From Synanceia verrucosa (taxonomy: Eukaryota; Chordata; Actinopteri; Perciformes; Synanceiidae), in NCBI GenBank assembly GCA_029721515.1, contig CM056551.1, positions 29,188,437-29,252,436 of the forward strand: DNA of 64,000 bases, in the 5' to 3' direction. This document shows, in pieces, positions 26,939 to 35,235 of the stretch (positions are counted from its first letter, which is position 1; each line of letters begins with the position of its first letter). The notes beneath the pieces are model-generated. The model saw nothing but the letters and a program-made list of their open reading frames with translations, had not been told where the DNA came from and did not search any database. Position numbers and translations under genes: made by a program.

Positions 26939-29900
26939 CCCTGCAAATGCAATGTATGGCGCTGCTGAAGTCCTGGGTGACAGTGCATCCAACAATGGAA
27001 GAGTGAGGGATTAGTGCTCAGCCCAGCGTACGAGGGAGCCCTTCCCGCCCTGAAACAGCCATTCATCTGTGCCCAGGGGCTGCAGATGACAATGCAGCCA
27101 TTGCTCATCGCACCTGACGGAGCCATTAATAAGGCAATGATCCACACAGGGCCTGTGCTGACTCCGTTCTTTACACTACAATCACTCAAGCCACAGGGTC
27201 CTCCTTACTTAACACCACCTCTGTGCTCGCCGCCGCCGCCATCATCACCGTCATCATCACAGTCATTGTGCCAAAATTCCTGCCAGATGTTTTCATATTG
27301 ACTGCGCTCGCACTCTCCGAACGCCAAATAGCTACCCGATTCCCTGCACTGCAATACAGTCAGGAGTTAATGGACTGTAGCCGGGGCCATTTGAGCGCCT
27401 GCAACATGCTTCATAGTTGGATTCCTGGTCAGAAGATTGGATTTACATTATTTTTGCCCTTTGCACCGTCAGATTTCTCCATGGCATCCATTTCTTCCCA
27501 CCAAGTCGTCTCCCTTGCCTCTCCATTTATCTGGGTGTAAGATAGCCCCTGTGGTATAGATGGTGGAGGAATACAAAGTGAGATCTGGTTTTAAATGTAA
27601 TCCTTGAGCAATAAAGAAACTCTGTGGCCTTCAGCTCTGCATTCATCTGTCCGTGCCACGCAGATCCATCAGCAGCCACAATCTCGGCTTCGCCTTGCTG
27701 GCTATTGATTCAAATGTATTCTCGCTGCCTGCCTCTGCCTGGCGTCGCTGCTCCCAGCGACACAGTGCACTGCATGTTTGTTCACAGGTTTTTATGAGCT
27801 TAAACAAGTCATTGGATCAATCCAATCACCTCGGTTTGCTCCCTGCTTCAGATAGCCACATATCCAAAGGCAAAGGAGGGGTTGAACAGCATGTTTTTTA
27901 GCCATGCTAGTAGCTCTTTTAGCCTGTCGGCCCTCCTCTTTGACCCTGACTCAAATATCTGAACAGCTACTACATGGATAGCCACAACATTTTGCACAGA
28001 TATCTACGATTCCCAAAAGATGAATCCTAAAGATTTCAGTGATGCCAAACTTACTTTTCCTCAAGTGCCAACATGAGGTTAATATTTGAATATTAATTAA
28101 ATATCTCCGCAACTATTGGATAGATTCATGGCAGGAACTTTGGAGATCACTTAATTTTTGTTGTTATTGACAATTTCCTTTAACATCTGCCTGTTAGCAT
28201 TGTTAGCATTGTGCCTATGGACAGTCAGCATCAGCCTGTTAGCATTGTTAGCATTACTGTTATTGACATTATCATTTAACATCAACGTGGTATTAGCACT
28301 GCTATTGTTGTTAATGACAGTTTCATTTAACAGCAGTCTGTTAGCATTGTTAGCATTGCTCCTGTTGTTGTGGACAGTAACCTTTAACATCAACCTGTTA
28401 GCGTTGTTAACGCTTATGTAGTTACTGACAATATCATATAACATCTGCATATTATCTGCATAGCTGTTGTTATTGACAATATCATTTAACATCACTCTGT
28501 TAGCATTGTTAGCATTGATCCTGTTGTTGTGGACAGTAACCTTTAATGTCAGCCTGTTAGCATTGTTAGCTTTGCTCCTGTTGTCACTGACAGTTAACTG
28601 TAACATCAGCCTTTTAGCATTGTTAGCTTTGCTCGTGTTTTGATCTTTAACATCAGCCTGTTAGCATTGTTAGCATTATTGTTATTGACATTATCATTTA
28701 ACATCAACGTGGTATTAGCACTGCTATTGTTGTTAATGACAGTTTCATTTAACAGCAGTCTGTTAGCATTGTTAGCATTGCTCCTGTTGTTGTGGACAGT
28801 AACCTTTAACATCAACCTGTTAGCGTTGTTAACGCTTATGTAGTTACTGACAATATCATATAACATCTGCATATTATCTGCATAGCTGTTGTTATTGACA
28901 ATATCATTTAACATCACTCTGTTAGCATTGTTAGCATTGATCCTGTTGTTGTGGACAGTAACCTTTAATGTCAGCCTGTTAGCATTGTTAGCTTTGCTCC
29001 TGTTGTCACTGACAGTTAACTGTAACATCAGCCTTTTAGCATTGTTAGCTTTGCTCGTGTTTTGATCTTTAACATCAGCCTGTTAGCATTGTTAGCATTA
29101 TTGTTATTGACATTATCATTTAACATCAACGTGGTATTAGCACTGCTATTGTTGTTAATGACAGTTTCATTTAACAGCAGTCTGTTAGCATTGTTAGTAT
29201 TGCTCCTGTTGTTGTGGACAGTAACCTTTAACATCAACCTGTTAGCGTTGTTAACGCTTATGTAGTTACTGACAATATCATATAACATCTGCATATTATC
29301 TGCATAGCTGTTGTTATTGACAATATCATTTAACATCACTCTGTTAGCATTGTTAGCATTGATCCTGTTGTTGTGGACAGTAACCTTTAATGTCAGCCTG
29401 TTAGCATTGTTAGCTTTGCTCCTGTTGTTACTGACATTGAACTCGAACATCAGCCTGTTAGCATTGTTAGCTTTGCTCCTGTTGTCACTGACAGTTAACT
29501 GTAACATCAGCCTGTTACATTGTTAGCATTGCTCCTGTTGTTACTGATAGTCATCTTTTACATCAGCCTTTTAGCATTGTTAGCTTTGCTCGTGTTTTGA
29601 TCTTTAACATCAGCCTGTTAGCATTGTTAGCTTTGCTCCTGTTGTTACTGACAGTAAACTTTAACATCAGCCTGTTAGCATTGTTAGCTTTGCTCCTGTT
29701 GTTACTGACAGTGATCTTTAACATCAGCCTGTTAGCATTGTTAGCTTTGCTCCTGTTGTTGTGGACAGTAACCTTTAAGCCTCACAGAGCTGCTAGCACG
29801 GCTACAGATGACACTTTTACTGTGGGAGATGATCAGACGCCAAGAAACAGAGTTAGCTTTCGTGCGGTGGTGAGGGTGAGGGTCGTGTTTTGATTACAAA

Positions 29901-30897
29901 GATCACATTGTACCTCACTGGTGTGGGATCTGCGTAATAACCAAGAAAGGAAAGCAAGTCACATAAGTGTCAAAGTGAGGGATATTTCACAGTTTCATAC
30001 TTTACATTATTGCCGTGAACAGGAAAGGCCAAACGGCTCTAAAACGATGACTCACAGACGGCTTCGGCTCACATTTATGAGTTCCTGTTCCTGTGCCAGC
30101 GGCCTGACGGACTGTGGTAGAAGGACGCTCGGCCTCTCTTGTCGAAGCCAACGGCAGCAAGTTTTGTGCCTCCAGATTTGGGAGTTTAATAATGAAGCCG
30201 AGCAGCTGCAGTTTCCCTTCAGTGTGGAAGCGAGGGGCTTTGTGTCCCCTGTCACCCTGTGTTAATTTGGGCCCTAATGTATTTTATAAACAAAGGGCTG
30301 CTCTCTAGCCTGACAGTCGTGACACCTTGATTCCAGTGCAGGATGCATGAAGCACGGGGTTACACCATTAATAATCAACTGGCAGCCATCACACCATTTT
30401 AACCACGATCATTATGATAAAGGGCATACACTTAATTACAGGCTTGCTTAATTATAGCTGTGTTGAAGCTCGTTTGTTTGGTCAAATGCTAATTATACCA
30501 CCACGCTCTTGGCAAGTCCTCATTTCAATCCACTTTTTGCCGGGGCTGAACACTGCGCCTTATTTTCATGCAAATTTGATATCTGGTGAATGTTTTGTCT
30601 CCCTTCTTTCTGCTTTTCTGTGCCTTGTGCGAGCGCCTCCTTTGTTTCCGAGGTGAACATCTCTCAGACAAGACAGAATCGGGAATAATCAAGAGTAATT
30701 AAACCGGAGGAGGGTTGGGAGAGGGCTGGGCTGGAGGAGAGAGTGGAGGTGCTCGGATACAGAGGAGGATAAAAAAAGCCTTTCATCTTCCCTCTGTAGA
30801 TGGAAGGAGGGGAGGGCGGCTGGGCATGTTGATAGCTGTGCTGTTTTATAAAGCCACGCTCAGTCCTGTGGAAATACTCAGGATCAAGAATAAGGAG

Positions 30898-30943
<46 letters not shown>

Positions 30944-31843
30944 TATAGTAGTAAACCTTTTTCTTTTCCCACTCTTGCAGCTCTGGACGATGTGCCCTTT
31001 ATGATCTCTGAGAAGTTTAAAGAAAACCGTAAAGAGGTAAAAACTGAAAATGTAACCTGTTGAGACCCTTCCTCCTCTGTCCTTTCCTCACCTTTACCTT
31101 CCTCTGCTCTCATTTCTTCCCCGTCATACCCTTTCCTCCTCTTACTTTCTTCTCCTCTTCTTCCTCCTCCTCCTCCTCCTCCTCGTCTGGCTCACTTCAG
31201 TCTATTTGGCTGCTGGTGGTTGTCACTTCAGGACTGTTTGTATTGACACCAAGAGGGAGAGGATTAAACATTTTAAATATGCTTACCTCGCCATGAGCCT
31301 AACCGCCATGTTTCTTATGTGTTTTTTTCCCCTTCCTCTTCTTCCTCTCCCTCCTCCTCCTCCCCCCTGCTTTTGATTTCAGATGCAGCAAGTCAATTTA
31401 ATGGGCATTACGATCAAATCCCTGGCAGAGATCGAGGAGGAAGTGAGTAGAGGCTGCAACGCTCTGCTGCCGCTGACGCCGCTGGCCCAGAATGCAAAGC
31501 AAACGGTCTTGGGGTTGTAATTAAGTGTCTGAGACAGCGAGGCCCTGTTGGCTCCACTAAGCCCCAGTTGAATAAAAGCATGGCCGGGCGAGGCGGCCAT
31601 TCTTTCCCTGTTAAAAGCTCCGTCTCCTGCTCCAAAACACTTGACTTTTATTCCCCGATTCTTCTCCCAAACCAGAACACTCAGCGTTAGCACATGTCGG
31701 CTAACTTTTTAGCTTTAAGTTTCATCTCAGGTAAAGTTAAGAGATCACGCAAAGCAAAAGAGAGCCCCATTTCTGATGAAACACTGTAGCCTGCAGGCAT
31801 CGGTAGGAAGGAAATCAAGTGTGTGTGCAGCCCACAGGAAGAA

Positions 31844-31905
<62 letters not shown>

Positions 31906-33524
31906 TTAAAGAGACTGACTACCCCCCTTCTCTCTCATTAGCACGGTATCTCGGTATCAGAACTGCCAGGAAGTGACAGACCACTGTAAAAGAACAGGTG
32001 CTGTTGGGTTTGAGATGTGTTACAGAGCAAACACTCCCTCATCAAACCGGGTGTCTGTTCTGCACTCTGCCTCTGTCTTCTGTCACATACTATCCACATC
32101 ACACCGAGTCGCCATCTTGTCACATGGTCATCTGAATGAAGCTCATTGTCAGCGAAGGTATTAATGTGTGTTTGTGTTTTTTTTTTCCCTGCTCATCCTA
32201 TAGGCTTCTTTTTTTCCCATCCTTCCTCCCTTCCTCCCTTCCTTCCTCCTCTCCTTCTCAGGGAGTGTGATTAGCAGGAGGACACATGGCGAGTTGAGCT
32301 GGGGAAGGGAAGGGAAGGGGGCATGAGAAATCATTAATTACAGCCGCGCTGGAGCTGATGAAGTAAATGTGAGATAGTGTAACACACAGGATTTAGTGAA
32401 GTGGACGACAGCACAAGATTAATGGCGGGGCCAGGCTGATGAGGATGAAGTCACAGCTTAGCTTGATAATTAGTTTCCAAGTGGAAACATCCCTCACCAT
32501 TGTGTTATTTTTACTTCTCTCCTCTTATTATTATCCCACACTGATATCTGCAGAACAAGGAGGGAAACATAGCTGCTGGTTTCCTCACAAACATGCCGGA
32601 CAGAAGGAAGTGATGCTGAATTCTTGTGTGTCTAGTTTTGCTTGTTTCCCTCTCACTTTTACCCTCTAAATGTTATGTACTCAGATGTAGCTGCTTATTT
32701 TGAATAGCTCTTGAAGCTCTAAATATCCTTCTGTTGTCCAGAAGAGGTCACTGTCCTCCCTCTGCAGGAGCAGGAGGCGCTCCCAGCACAGAAAAACCTA
32801 ATTGCCTCTTTCTAAACCCATTAAAAATATAGATTCATGAAAGAGATGTACTTCCAGGAATCGTACATATGCACATGTAATTGAGGAAAACTGTTGTAAT
32901 CACAGCCACAGTCGTAGATAAGACCATTTCCTAACAGGCATCACTTAAGCCGTGTCTCGGATGATGTTGGTTCCAGCAATTAGGCATTCTTTTCATTTCC
33001 CAAATGACTCACAAAACTTGCGGATATTATAATTGCTTTTAGCCACGCATATCTAATTTGTGTCTTTTTAAGTGTTAATTAGTACCCGATTTAAAGTGAC
33101 ATCTTTATGTAGTTTGCTCTGCTGAAAAATGTTGTTGGCGGCTGGCTAATGATTTTCAGAGGGAGTGCGCTGAGTAGTGCGTGAGTGTGCACACATGACA
33201 GCGTTTTCATTAGCACCTATGTATGATGGGCTCCCTGTGTTTGCAGGGACTTATCTGTTGGTGTGAATGTACGGTGGGACGGCGGCGTACAGCGGCTCTA
33301 TGTGAGAGAGGTGTGAGAGGGAGAGCTCCAAATAGAGGTGGAATTAATGAAGACAACATGTCACATATTTTTGGCAGCGGAGCAGGGACAGGAAATGAAG
33401 CTGGGCTCGTCTGGGTGACTGCCGCCCATGTTCCTGCGTGTCACTGTCCTGTCAGCCTGTGTATAAAACTGGCAGACATTGATACATGCTCTCCCTGATA
33501 ACACCCCATTCCCCCATCCATCAT

Positions 33525-33560
<36 letters not shown>

Positions 33561-34977
33561 GATTATTTATTTACTGTGCCAGATGTTGGGACTGAATTTT
33601 TGTGCATGGTGGTGGTTGGTGGGGGGGGGGGATTTCTTCACAACTAACAGGCTTGTGATACGTGACAGGTTCTAGGTAACTTGCAGCTTCCCCTCAACTA
33701 GATGAGAATCAGGGGAAGGTGGTGTTTTGATCGAGGGAACTCGGTCGGAGCGCCGTGGCTTCTGGTGGAGGTCTGGAAACTTCCTTCAGTGATCATACAG
33801 CATCACCTAGTGCTGCAGAGCAGTAATACAGCAGAGGAACAGGAAGTGAAGTGAGGGTTAGACGAGAGAGGGACAAAACCCACCACATATAACCAGTGAT
33901 AGTGAACCAGCATTGTTACTGTTTGACCATCAACTGATCAAACTAGATAGATAGAGGAGAAAATACATGTAAAACATGCCTGTAATACATCTATAATCGA
34001 CTTTGGAGAATGGATAATATTGAGTTATATATCTGAGTTGTCCTGCTGATAGTGGAATATTTCTTTGATATAACAGACATGTTCCTTTGCAAATGAGCAT
34101 CATCTGAACTGAAAGATATATATCAAAGAAATATTCCACTCTAGGGACTGCTAATATTTTTGGTGGTGTTATATCATCTAAGAGAACTTATCATGCTCTT
34201 TGTTAGGTGCATTATTTGTATTTTGGGTTTTATGCTGTAAAAAAAAATGCTGTATTTTTGTGGTACTGGCTGTGATGAAGCACCAGAAACACTTTTTAAA
34301 CTGGCTTTATTTATGCAAAATATCACTCTGCTGGATCGTCACTTTCAGGAAGAACAGACAGGATGTCATGAGGGAGAGGAACTTATTTGTACTTTTTATA
34401 TACACAAAAAAATGAAATAACATAAATAAATATGGACACTGAATAAACATAAAAGCCCCCTTTATCAAAAACATAATAATTAATGTGGATCTCTCTCTTT
34501 ATGACCTATAGGGCCAAAAGTGATGTGATGACCTTTGACCTCTATGTTCTTAGCTCATTTCTTATTCGAGACTTCTGGCACCAAAGTTTAAAATTTCAAC
34601 TTAGTGAGGAGCTAAAAAAGTTCATATTTGCAATAGAGGGGCGTTAAATAATGATTTTTATCATCAGTGAAACACACTCCCTGTTAAAGAGTCATGTCCA
34701 GACCTGACCAGAGGGGGGCAGTGTTTGTCTGCTGTTGGCTGATGTCAGGCTTGTTGTTTCAAAGAAGAAATAACATTAAATTAATTTATTTTTAATCTGT
34801 AGTTTAATTAAATATCACTCTTTGACATGCAGAGAGGTGTTTGAATGATTGTCAGTTTAGTGTTTTATGAATGAACATCATGTGTTTCTGTTTTTATTTA
34901 TCAGCAAAAATCATTTTCTTCTTCTTCTCTTTCAGTTTCACTACAACTTCAGCACAGAGCGAAGCATTGCTGTTTAA
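1691..34977 (+). CDS. mvb12b: MVB12B, ESCRT-I subunit (multivesicular body subunit 12B), nine recovered coding exons
   Basis: Joined CDS: 1691-1783, 8494-8589, 10358-10448, 11368-11497, 11624-11719, 18449-18507, 30981-31036, 31383-31442, 34936-34977. The total is 723 nt (240 residues plus stop), and every junction is GT/AG and phase-consistent. The product matches remembered vertebrate MVB12B: MABP domain (about residues 9-150, with DADLWKDGLFKSKVTRYLCFTR and DVKLIDIKD-type blocks), a short linker, then a UMA domain (about 187-240, with VPFMISEKF and GITIKSLAEIE). Family knowledge: MVB12 subunits join TSG101-VPS28-VPS37 to form ESCRT-I, which sorts ubiquitinated cargo at endosomes; MABP binds acidic lipids and UMA anchors to the complex. 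The product is shorter than human (319 residues as I recall), through a shorter linker, a small gap in the MABP region and an early stop. The start is the first ATG of the first recovered exon, but an upstream coding exon is possible. LMX1B lies downstream on the same strand, as in human. Confidence 0.88.
1949..2460. repeat. Dispersed teleost-type repeat, family unnamed
   Basis: It opens with a CTGTATATAAGAAATGGAC motif and contains a GTCGCCCCCTGCTGGCTGAT segment, both of which I recall as recurrent in fish genomes. The edges are approximate and I do not assign a superfamily. Confidence 0.5.
3070..3260. repeat. Repeat fragments: hAT-like end and a TTTATTGATC-type tail
   Basis: About 3090-3150 resembles the right end of a miniature hAT element (TATCACGATAAAAAC then GTTGCCCAGCCTTA). 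About 3170-3240 carries TTTATTGATCCGTGGGGGAA, similar to a common fish retroposon tail. Both are fragments. Confidence 0.4.
3468..3640 (+). repeat. Fragment of the GTTAGCATGCTAAC dispersed fish repeat
   Basis: It contains TTAGTGCTAATTAGCAATCG, GTTAGCATGCTAACACTGCT, then TTGTCATTGTGAGCATGTTA. The same family appears to underlie the minisatellite at 28.15-29.78 kb. Confidence 0.55.
4975..5130. repeat. Long hairpin (inverted repeat) within the outer element
   Basis: Arms at roughly 4979-5042 and 5063-5127 are almost perfectly complementary. They include TGACGAAATTTTCAGGGTTG and its complement, and GTGGTGA/TCACCAC next to a short loop. Confidence 0.85.
5177..6203. mobile_element. hAT-superfamily non-autonomous element with 8-bp target duplication
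   Basis: Its ends are TAGAGATGCACCGATCC and the exact complement at 6187-6203 (17-bp perfect TIR). It is flanked by the 8-bp direct repeat CCAACAAA at 5169-5176 and 6204-6211. The 8-bp duplication and TIR form are typical of hAT. No transposase is encoded; its interior is mostly another insertion. Confidence 0.88.
5291..5880. mobile_element. Second hAT-like element nested inside the first
   Basis: The ends are TAGGGCTGTGC on the left and GAGCAGCCCTA on the right. The flanks are ACGCAGAG (5283-5290) and ATGCAGAG (5881-5888); the single difference is a CpG to TpG change, as expected from deamination after insertion. No transposase is seen. Confidence 0.72.
8250..8440. promoter_or_regulatory. 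Candidate conserved non-coding element
   Basis: A repeat-free block just upstream of the second recovered MVB12B exon with GCGTTAATTAAGGC and CTAATGAGATGG motifs. The call rests on sequence character only. Confidence 0.28.
8494..8589 (+). CDS. mvb12b: MVB12B exon, MABP domain core
   Basis: It has an acceptor ...CACATAG and donor GTAAGT, is 96 nt, and is phase 0 at both ends. It encodes residues 32-63 with the block DGSDADLWKDGLFKSKVTRY, almost identical to the human protein. This is the strongest single piece of evidence for the gene. Confidence 0.95.
8590..10357 (+). other. MVB12B intron
   Basis: This 1.8-kb intron is free of obvious transposons. About 9540-10150 is a repeat-poor block with TAAT and TTTATGGC-like motifs that could be a regulatory element. 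No coding evidence. Confidence 0.6.
9540..10150. promoter_or_regulatory. Candidate conserved non-coding element
   Basis: Non-repetitive sequence with CTGTAATTGTCTATGAC and TTGCAATTTATTATGGC motifs and no reading frame of note. Edges and conservation are uncertain. Confidence 0.28.
10358..10448 (+). CDS. mvb12b: MVB12B exon, MABP domain
   Basis: It has a poly-T/AG acceptor and donor GTGAGT and is 91 nt (phase 0 in, phase 1 out). It encodes VKLIDIKDALPEGFTPVEET, close to the human VDMKLIDIKDTLPVGFIPI block. About six residues found in human just before this block seem to be absent. Confidence 0.93.
10449..11367 (+). other. MVB12B intron
   Basis: A 0.9-kb AT-rich intron without recognisable transposons. 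The first half (about 10490-10700) has the character of conserved non-coding DNA. Confidence 0.55.
11368..11497 (+). CDS. mvb12b: MVB12B exon, MABP domain
   Basis: It has acceptor CATCAG and donor GTGAGC and is 130 nt. The split codon A|AG gives Lys, then ETAMRKRRLCVKTSPRAAA follows, matching human AFRKKRLCIKFIPRDSTEA. The phase is 1 in and 2 out. Confidence 0.92.
11624..11719 (+). CDS. mvb12b: MVB12B exon, end of MABP domain and start of linker
   Basis: It has acceptor CACACAG and donor GTAACG, is 96 nt, and is separated from the previous exon by an intron of only 126 bp. It encodes GEINSMGIWCQMGDVPQEA, matching human GELNSMGIWYRMGRVPRN. The Ser/Ala/Asn-rich tail begins the linker. Confidence 0.93.
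11790..12150. promoter_or_regulatory. CpG-rich intronic patch
   Basis: This stretch has clearly more CpG (about 25 by eye in 360 bp) and G+C than the surrounding AT-rich intron, starting 70 bp after an exon. It could be an internal promoter or CpG island. The open frames in it resemble no protein I know. Confidence 0.4.
14633..14826 (+). repeat. Dispersed repeat copy A (inverted partner at 62117-62318)
   Basis: Shares long blocks with the reverse complement of 62117-62318, including CCAGTGTTCTGGATCAAATT and GAAGAGTAGTGAACTCAGT. The family is not named. Confidence 0.8.
14944..15389. mobile_element. piggyBac-like miniature element flanked by TTAA
   Basis: The ends CTCTTTGAGTGCC and GGCACTCAGTGAG are inverted repeats (11 of 13 match), each bordered by TTAA (14940-14943 and 15390-15393). 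The TTAA target is the hallmark of piggyBac elements. It is 446 bp with no transposase. Confidence 0.65.
16740..17640. promoter_or_regulatory. Candidate conserved non-coding block
   Basis: A repeat-poor stretch with many TAAT/ATTA motifs (GATTAATTG, CTAATTGATTTGCC, GATTAGCAAATGC) and no coding signature. It is among the strongest-looking enhancer-like blocks in the MVB12B introns. Not aligned. Confidence 0.33.
18449..18507 (+). CDS. mvb12b: MVB12B linker exon with tandem acceptor
   Basis: This 59-nt exon encodes RTANRPDYEHQSSGSSTLT, comparable to human NSTRTDYEYQHSNLYAIS. The acceptor reads CAGCAG (18443-18448), so the two possible cut sites would differ by one residue. The donor is GTAAAC. 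The human segment resembling PNLPRHISLTLPATF just upstream is not encoded here; an unrecognised small exon in the preceding intron is possible. Confidence 0.85.
18742..19123. mobile_element. Degenerate hAT-like miniature element
   Basis: The left end CATGGGTGTCAAAC and right end GTTTGGCACCCCTG are imperfect inverted repeats, with flanks GGCTAAAA and CTCTAAAA matching at 6 of 8. This is consistent with an old hAT insertion of 382 bp. No transposase. Confidence 0.6.
20459..20480. repeat. (GT)n microsatellite
   Basis: About 11 uninterrupted GT units. Confidence 0.95.
20700..27900. promoter_or_regulatory. Repeat-poor, homeodomain-motif-rich region: candidate enhancer cluster
   Basis: Seven kilobases of intron nearly free of transposons, with many TAATTA/ATTAAT-type motifs (for example near 21340-21480, 21700-21850, 23790-24360, 25010-25140). 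The composition resembles clustered conserved non-coding elements around developmental regulators. The target would more likely be LMX1B than MVB12B. This is inference without alignment. Confidence 0.33.
26910..26938. repeat. (TG)n microsatellite
   Basis: About 14 uninterrupted TG units. Confidence 0.95.
27945..28150. repeat. 5' part of dispersed fish repeat preceding the minisatellite
   Basis: It contains GATGAATCCTAAAGATTTC, GTGCCAACATGAGGTTAATA and CAACTATTGGATAGATTCAT, which resemble a widespread fish repeat as I remember it. It runs directly into the TTAGCATTGTTAGC array. Confidence 0.6.
28150..29782. repeat. 57-bp minisatellite with a 422-bp higher-order repeat
   Basis: The base unit (AACATCAGCCTGTTAGCATT, then GTTAGCTTTGCTCCTGTTG, then a CTGACAGT-type end) recurs at exactly 57 bp at 29611, 29668 and 29725. 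A longer block recurs at 422 bp (TATTGACATT at 28261, 28683 and 29105), with very few differences between copies. Because 57 is divisible by three, long spurious open frames cross it on both strands. Confidence 0.92.
29777..29815. repeat. 3' tail of the dispersed repeat after the minisatellite
   Basis: Contains CCTCACAGAGCTGCTAGCAC then GGCTACAG, which I recall as the usual end of the same fish repeat family. It marks the right edge of the array. Confidence 0.5.
30400..30660. promoter_or_regulatory. Candidate conserved non-coding element
   Basis: A repeat-free block with CTTAATTACAGGCTTGCTTA and GCTAATTATACC motifs, 320 bp before an MVB12B exon. Sequence character only. Confidence 0.3.
30898..30943. 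repeat. (AT)n-(AC)n microsatellite
   Basis: An AT run passing directly into an AC run, about 35 bp before the acceptor of the exon at 30981. Confidence 0.9.
30981..31036 (+). CDS. mvb12b: MVB12B exon, start of UMA domain
   Basis: It has acceptor CTTGCAG and donor GTAAAA and is 56 nt. It encodes ALDDVPFMISEKFKENRKE; human reads AMDGVPFMISEKF. This motif is diagnostic for MVB12/UBAP1-type UMA domains. It ends in phase 0. Confidence 0.93.
31037..31382 (+). other. MVB12B short intron with pyrimidine-rich tracts
   Basis: A 346-bp intron with TCC/CTT tracts at 31060-31195 and again at 31320-31380. The second forms an exceptionally long polypyrimidine tract before the acceptor. Confidence 0.8.
31383..31442 (+). 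CDS. mvb12b: MVB12B exon, UMA domain core
   Basis: This 60-nt exon is in phase 0 at both ends. It encodes MQQVNLMGITIKSLAEIEEE, matching human LLGITIKSLAEIEKE. The acceptor follows an unusually long, nearly pure C/T stretch of about 55-60 bases. The donor is GTGAGT. Confidence 0.93.
31847..31903. repeat. (GT)n microsatellite
   Basis: About 28 uninterrupted units, the longest simple repeat in the window. Confidence 0.97.
32270..33200. promoter_or_regulatory. Candidate conserved non-coding block
   Basis: A repeat-poor stretch with AATCATTAATTACAGC, GCAATTAGGCATTC and GTGTTAATTAGTACC motifs. No reading frame of note. Conservation untested. Confidence 0.3.
33526..33559. repeat. (AC)n microsatellite
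   Basis: About 17 uninterrupted AC units. Confidence 0.95.
34051..34140. repeat. Perfect 22-bp inverted repeat (hairpin)
   Basis: AGTGGAATATTTCTTTGATA plus TA at 34051-34072 is exactly complementary to 34119-34140, with a 46-bp spacer. It may be a small foldback element. Confidence 0.85.
34936..34977 (+). CDS. mvb12b: MVB12B terminal coding exon, shortened C-terminus
   Basis: The acceptor is CTTTCAG. It encodes FHYNFSTERSIAV then TAA. Human reads YEYSFRTEQSAAARLPPSP and continues, so the homology is clear but the stop removes the conserved ARLPPS-like tail. Confidence 0.85.
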   Translation, partial: FHYNFSTERSIAV

Positions 34978-35235
34978 CCTTCCAGCCAGCATTCACACAA
35001 TGGATTATCTGTAAAATAATGCACTAATGAAATGATGTTGCAACTGTTTATTGTGTAATTTAAAACAAAAAAATATTTTTATCTTGATTATTTAAATGAA
35101 GTAATTTTTGATAATGTGTCTATTAAATTTTAAGTGTTCTACTTATTGATTAAATGTGTTTTTTTAAATCTTGTATTCCTCAGATATTCTCCCAGTCAGT
35201 ATCATGTCCAGAATAAAGCAAGCTAATTCTTCTCC
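34978..35235 (+). other. mvb12b: MVB12B 3' UTR
   Basis: AT-rich sequence follows the stop codon, with AATAAA at 35212-35217 and a GT-rich stretch near 35245-35285 as a possible downstream processing element. The exact cleavage point is inferred. Confidence 0.6.
35212..35217 (+). terminator. Polyadenylation signal AATAAA for MVB12B
   Basis: A canonical hexamer 235 bp after the stop codon, followed 30-70 bp later by GT-rich sequence. Confidence 0.6.

Larger units (their letters stand above)
18508..30980 (+). other. MVB12B longest intron (12.5 kb)
   Basis: It holds a degenerate hAT element (18742-19123), several TG runs, a long repeat-poor candidate regulatory region (20.7-27.9 kb) and a large minisatellite (28.15-29.78 kb). 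No exon or RNA gene was recognised. Confidence 0.65.
31443..34935 (+). other. MVB12B last intron
   Basis: This 3.5-kb intron contains two long CA/GT runs (31847, 33526), a repeat-poor candidate regulatory stretch (about 32270-33200) and a perfect 22-bp inverted repeat (34051-34140). No coding sequence recognised. Confidence 0.65.

Noticed and set aside
28151..29507. Long minus-strand open frames with NNANR/ANNANR repeats and matching plus-strand Leu-rich frames
   Set aside because: They follow from a 57-bp minisatellite (19 codons), and break where the 422-bp unit shifts frame. No protein family is recognisable.
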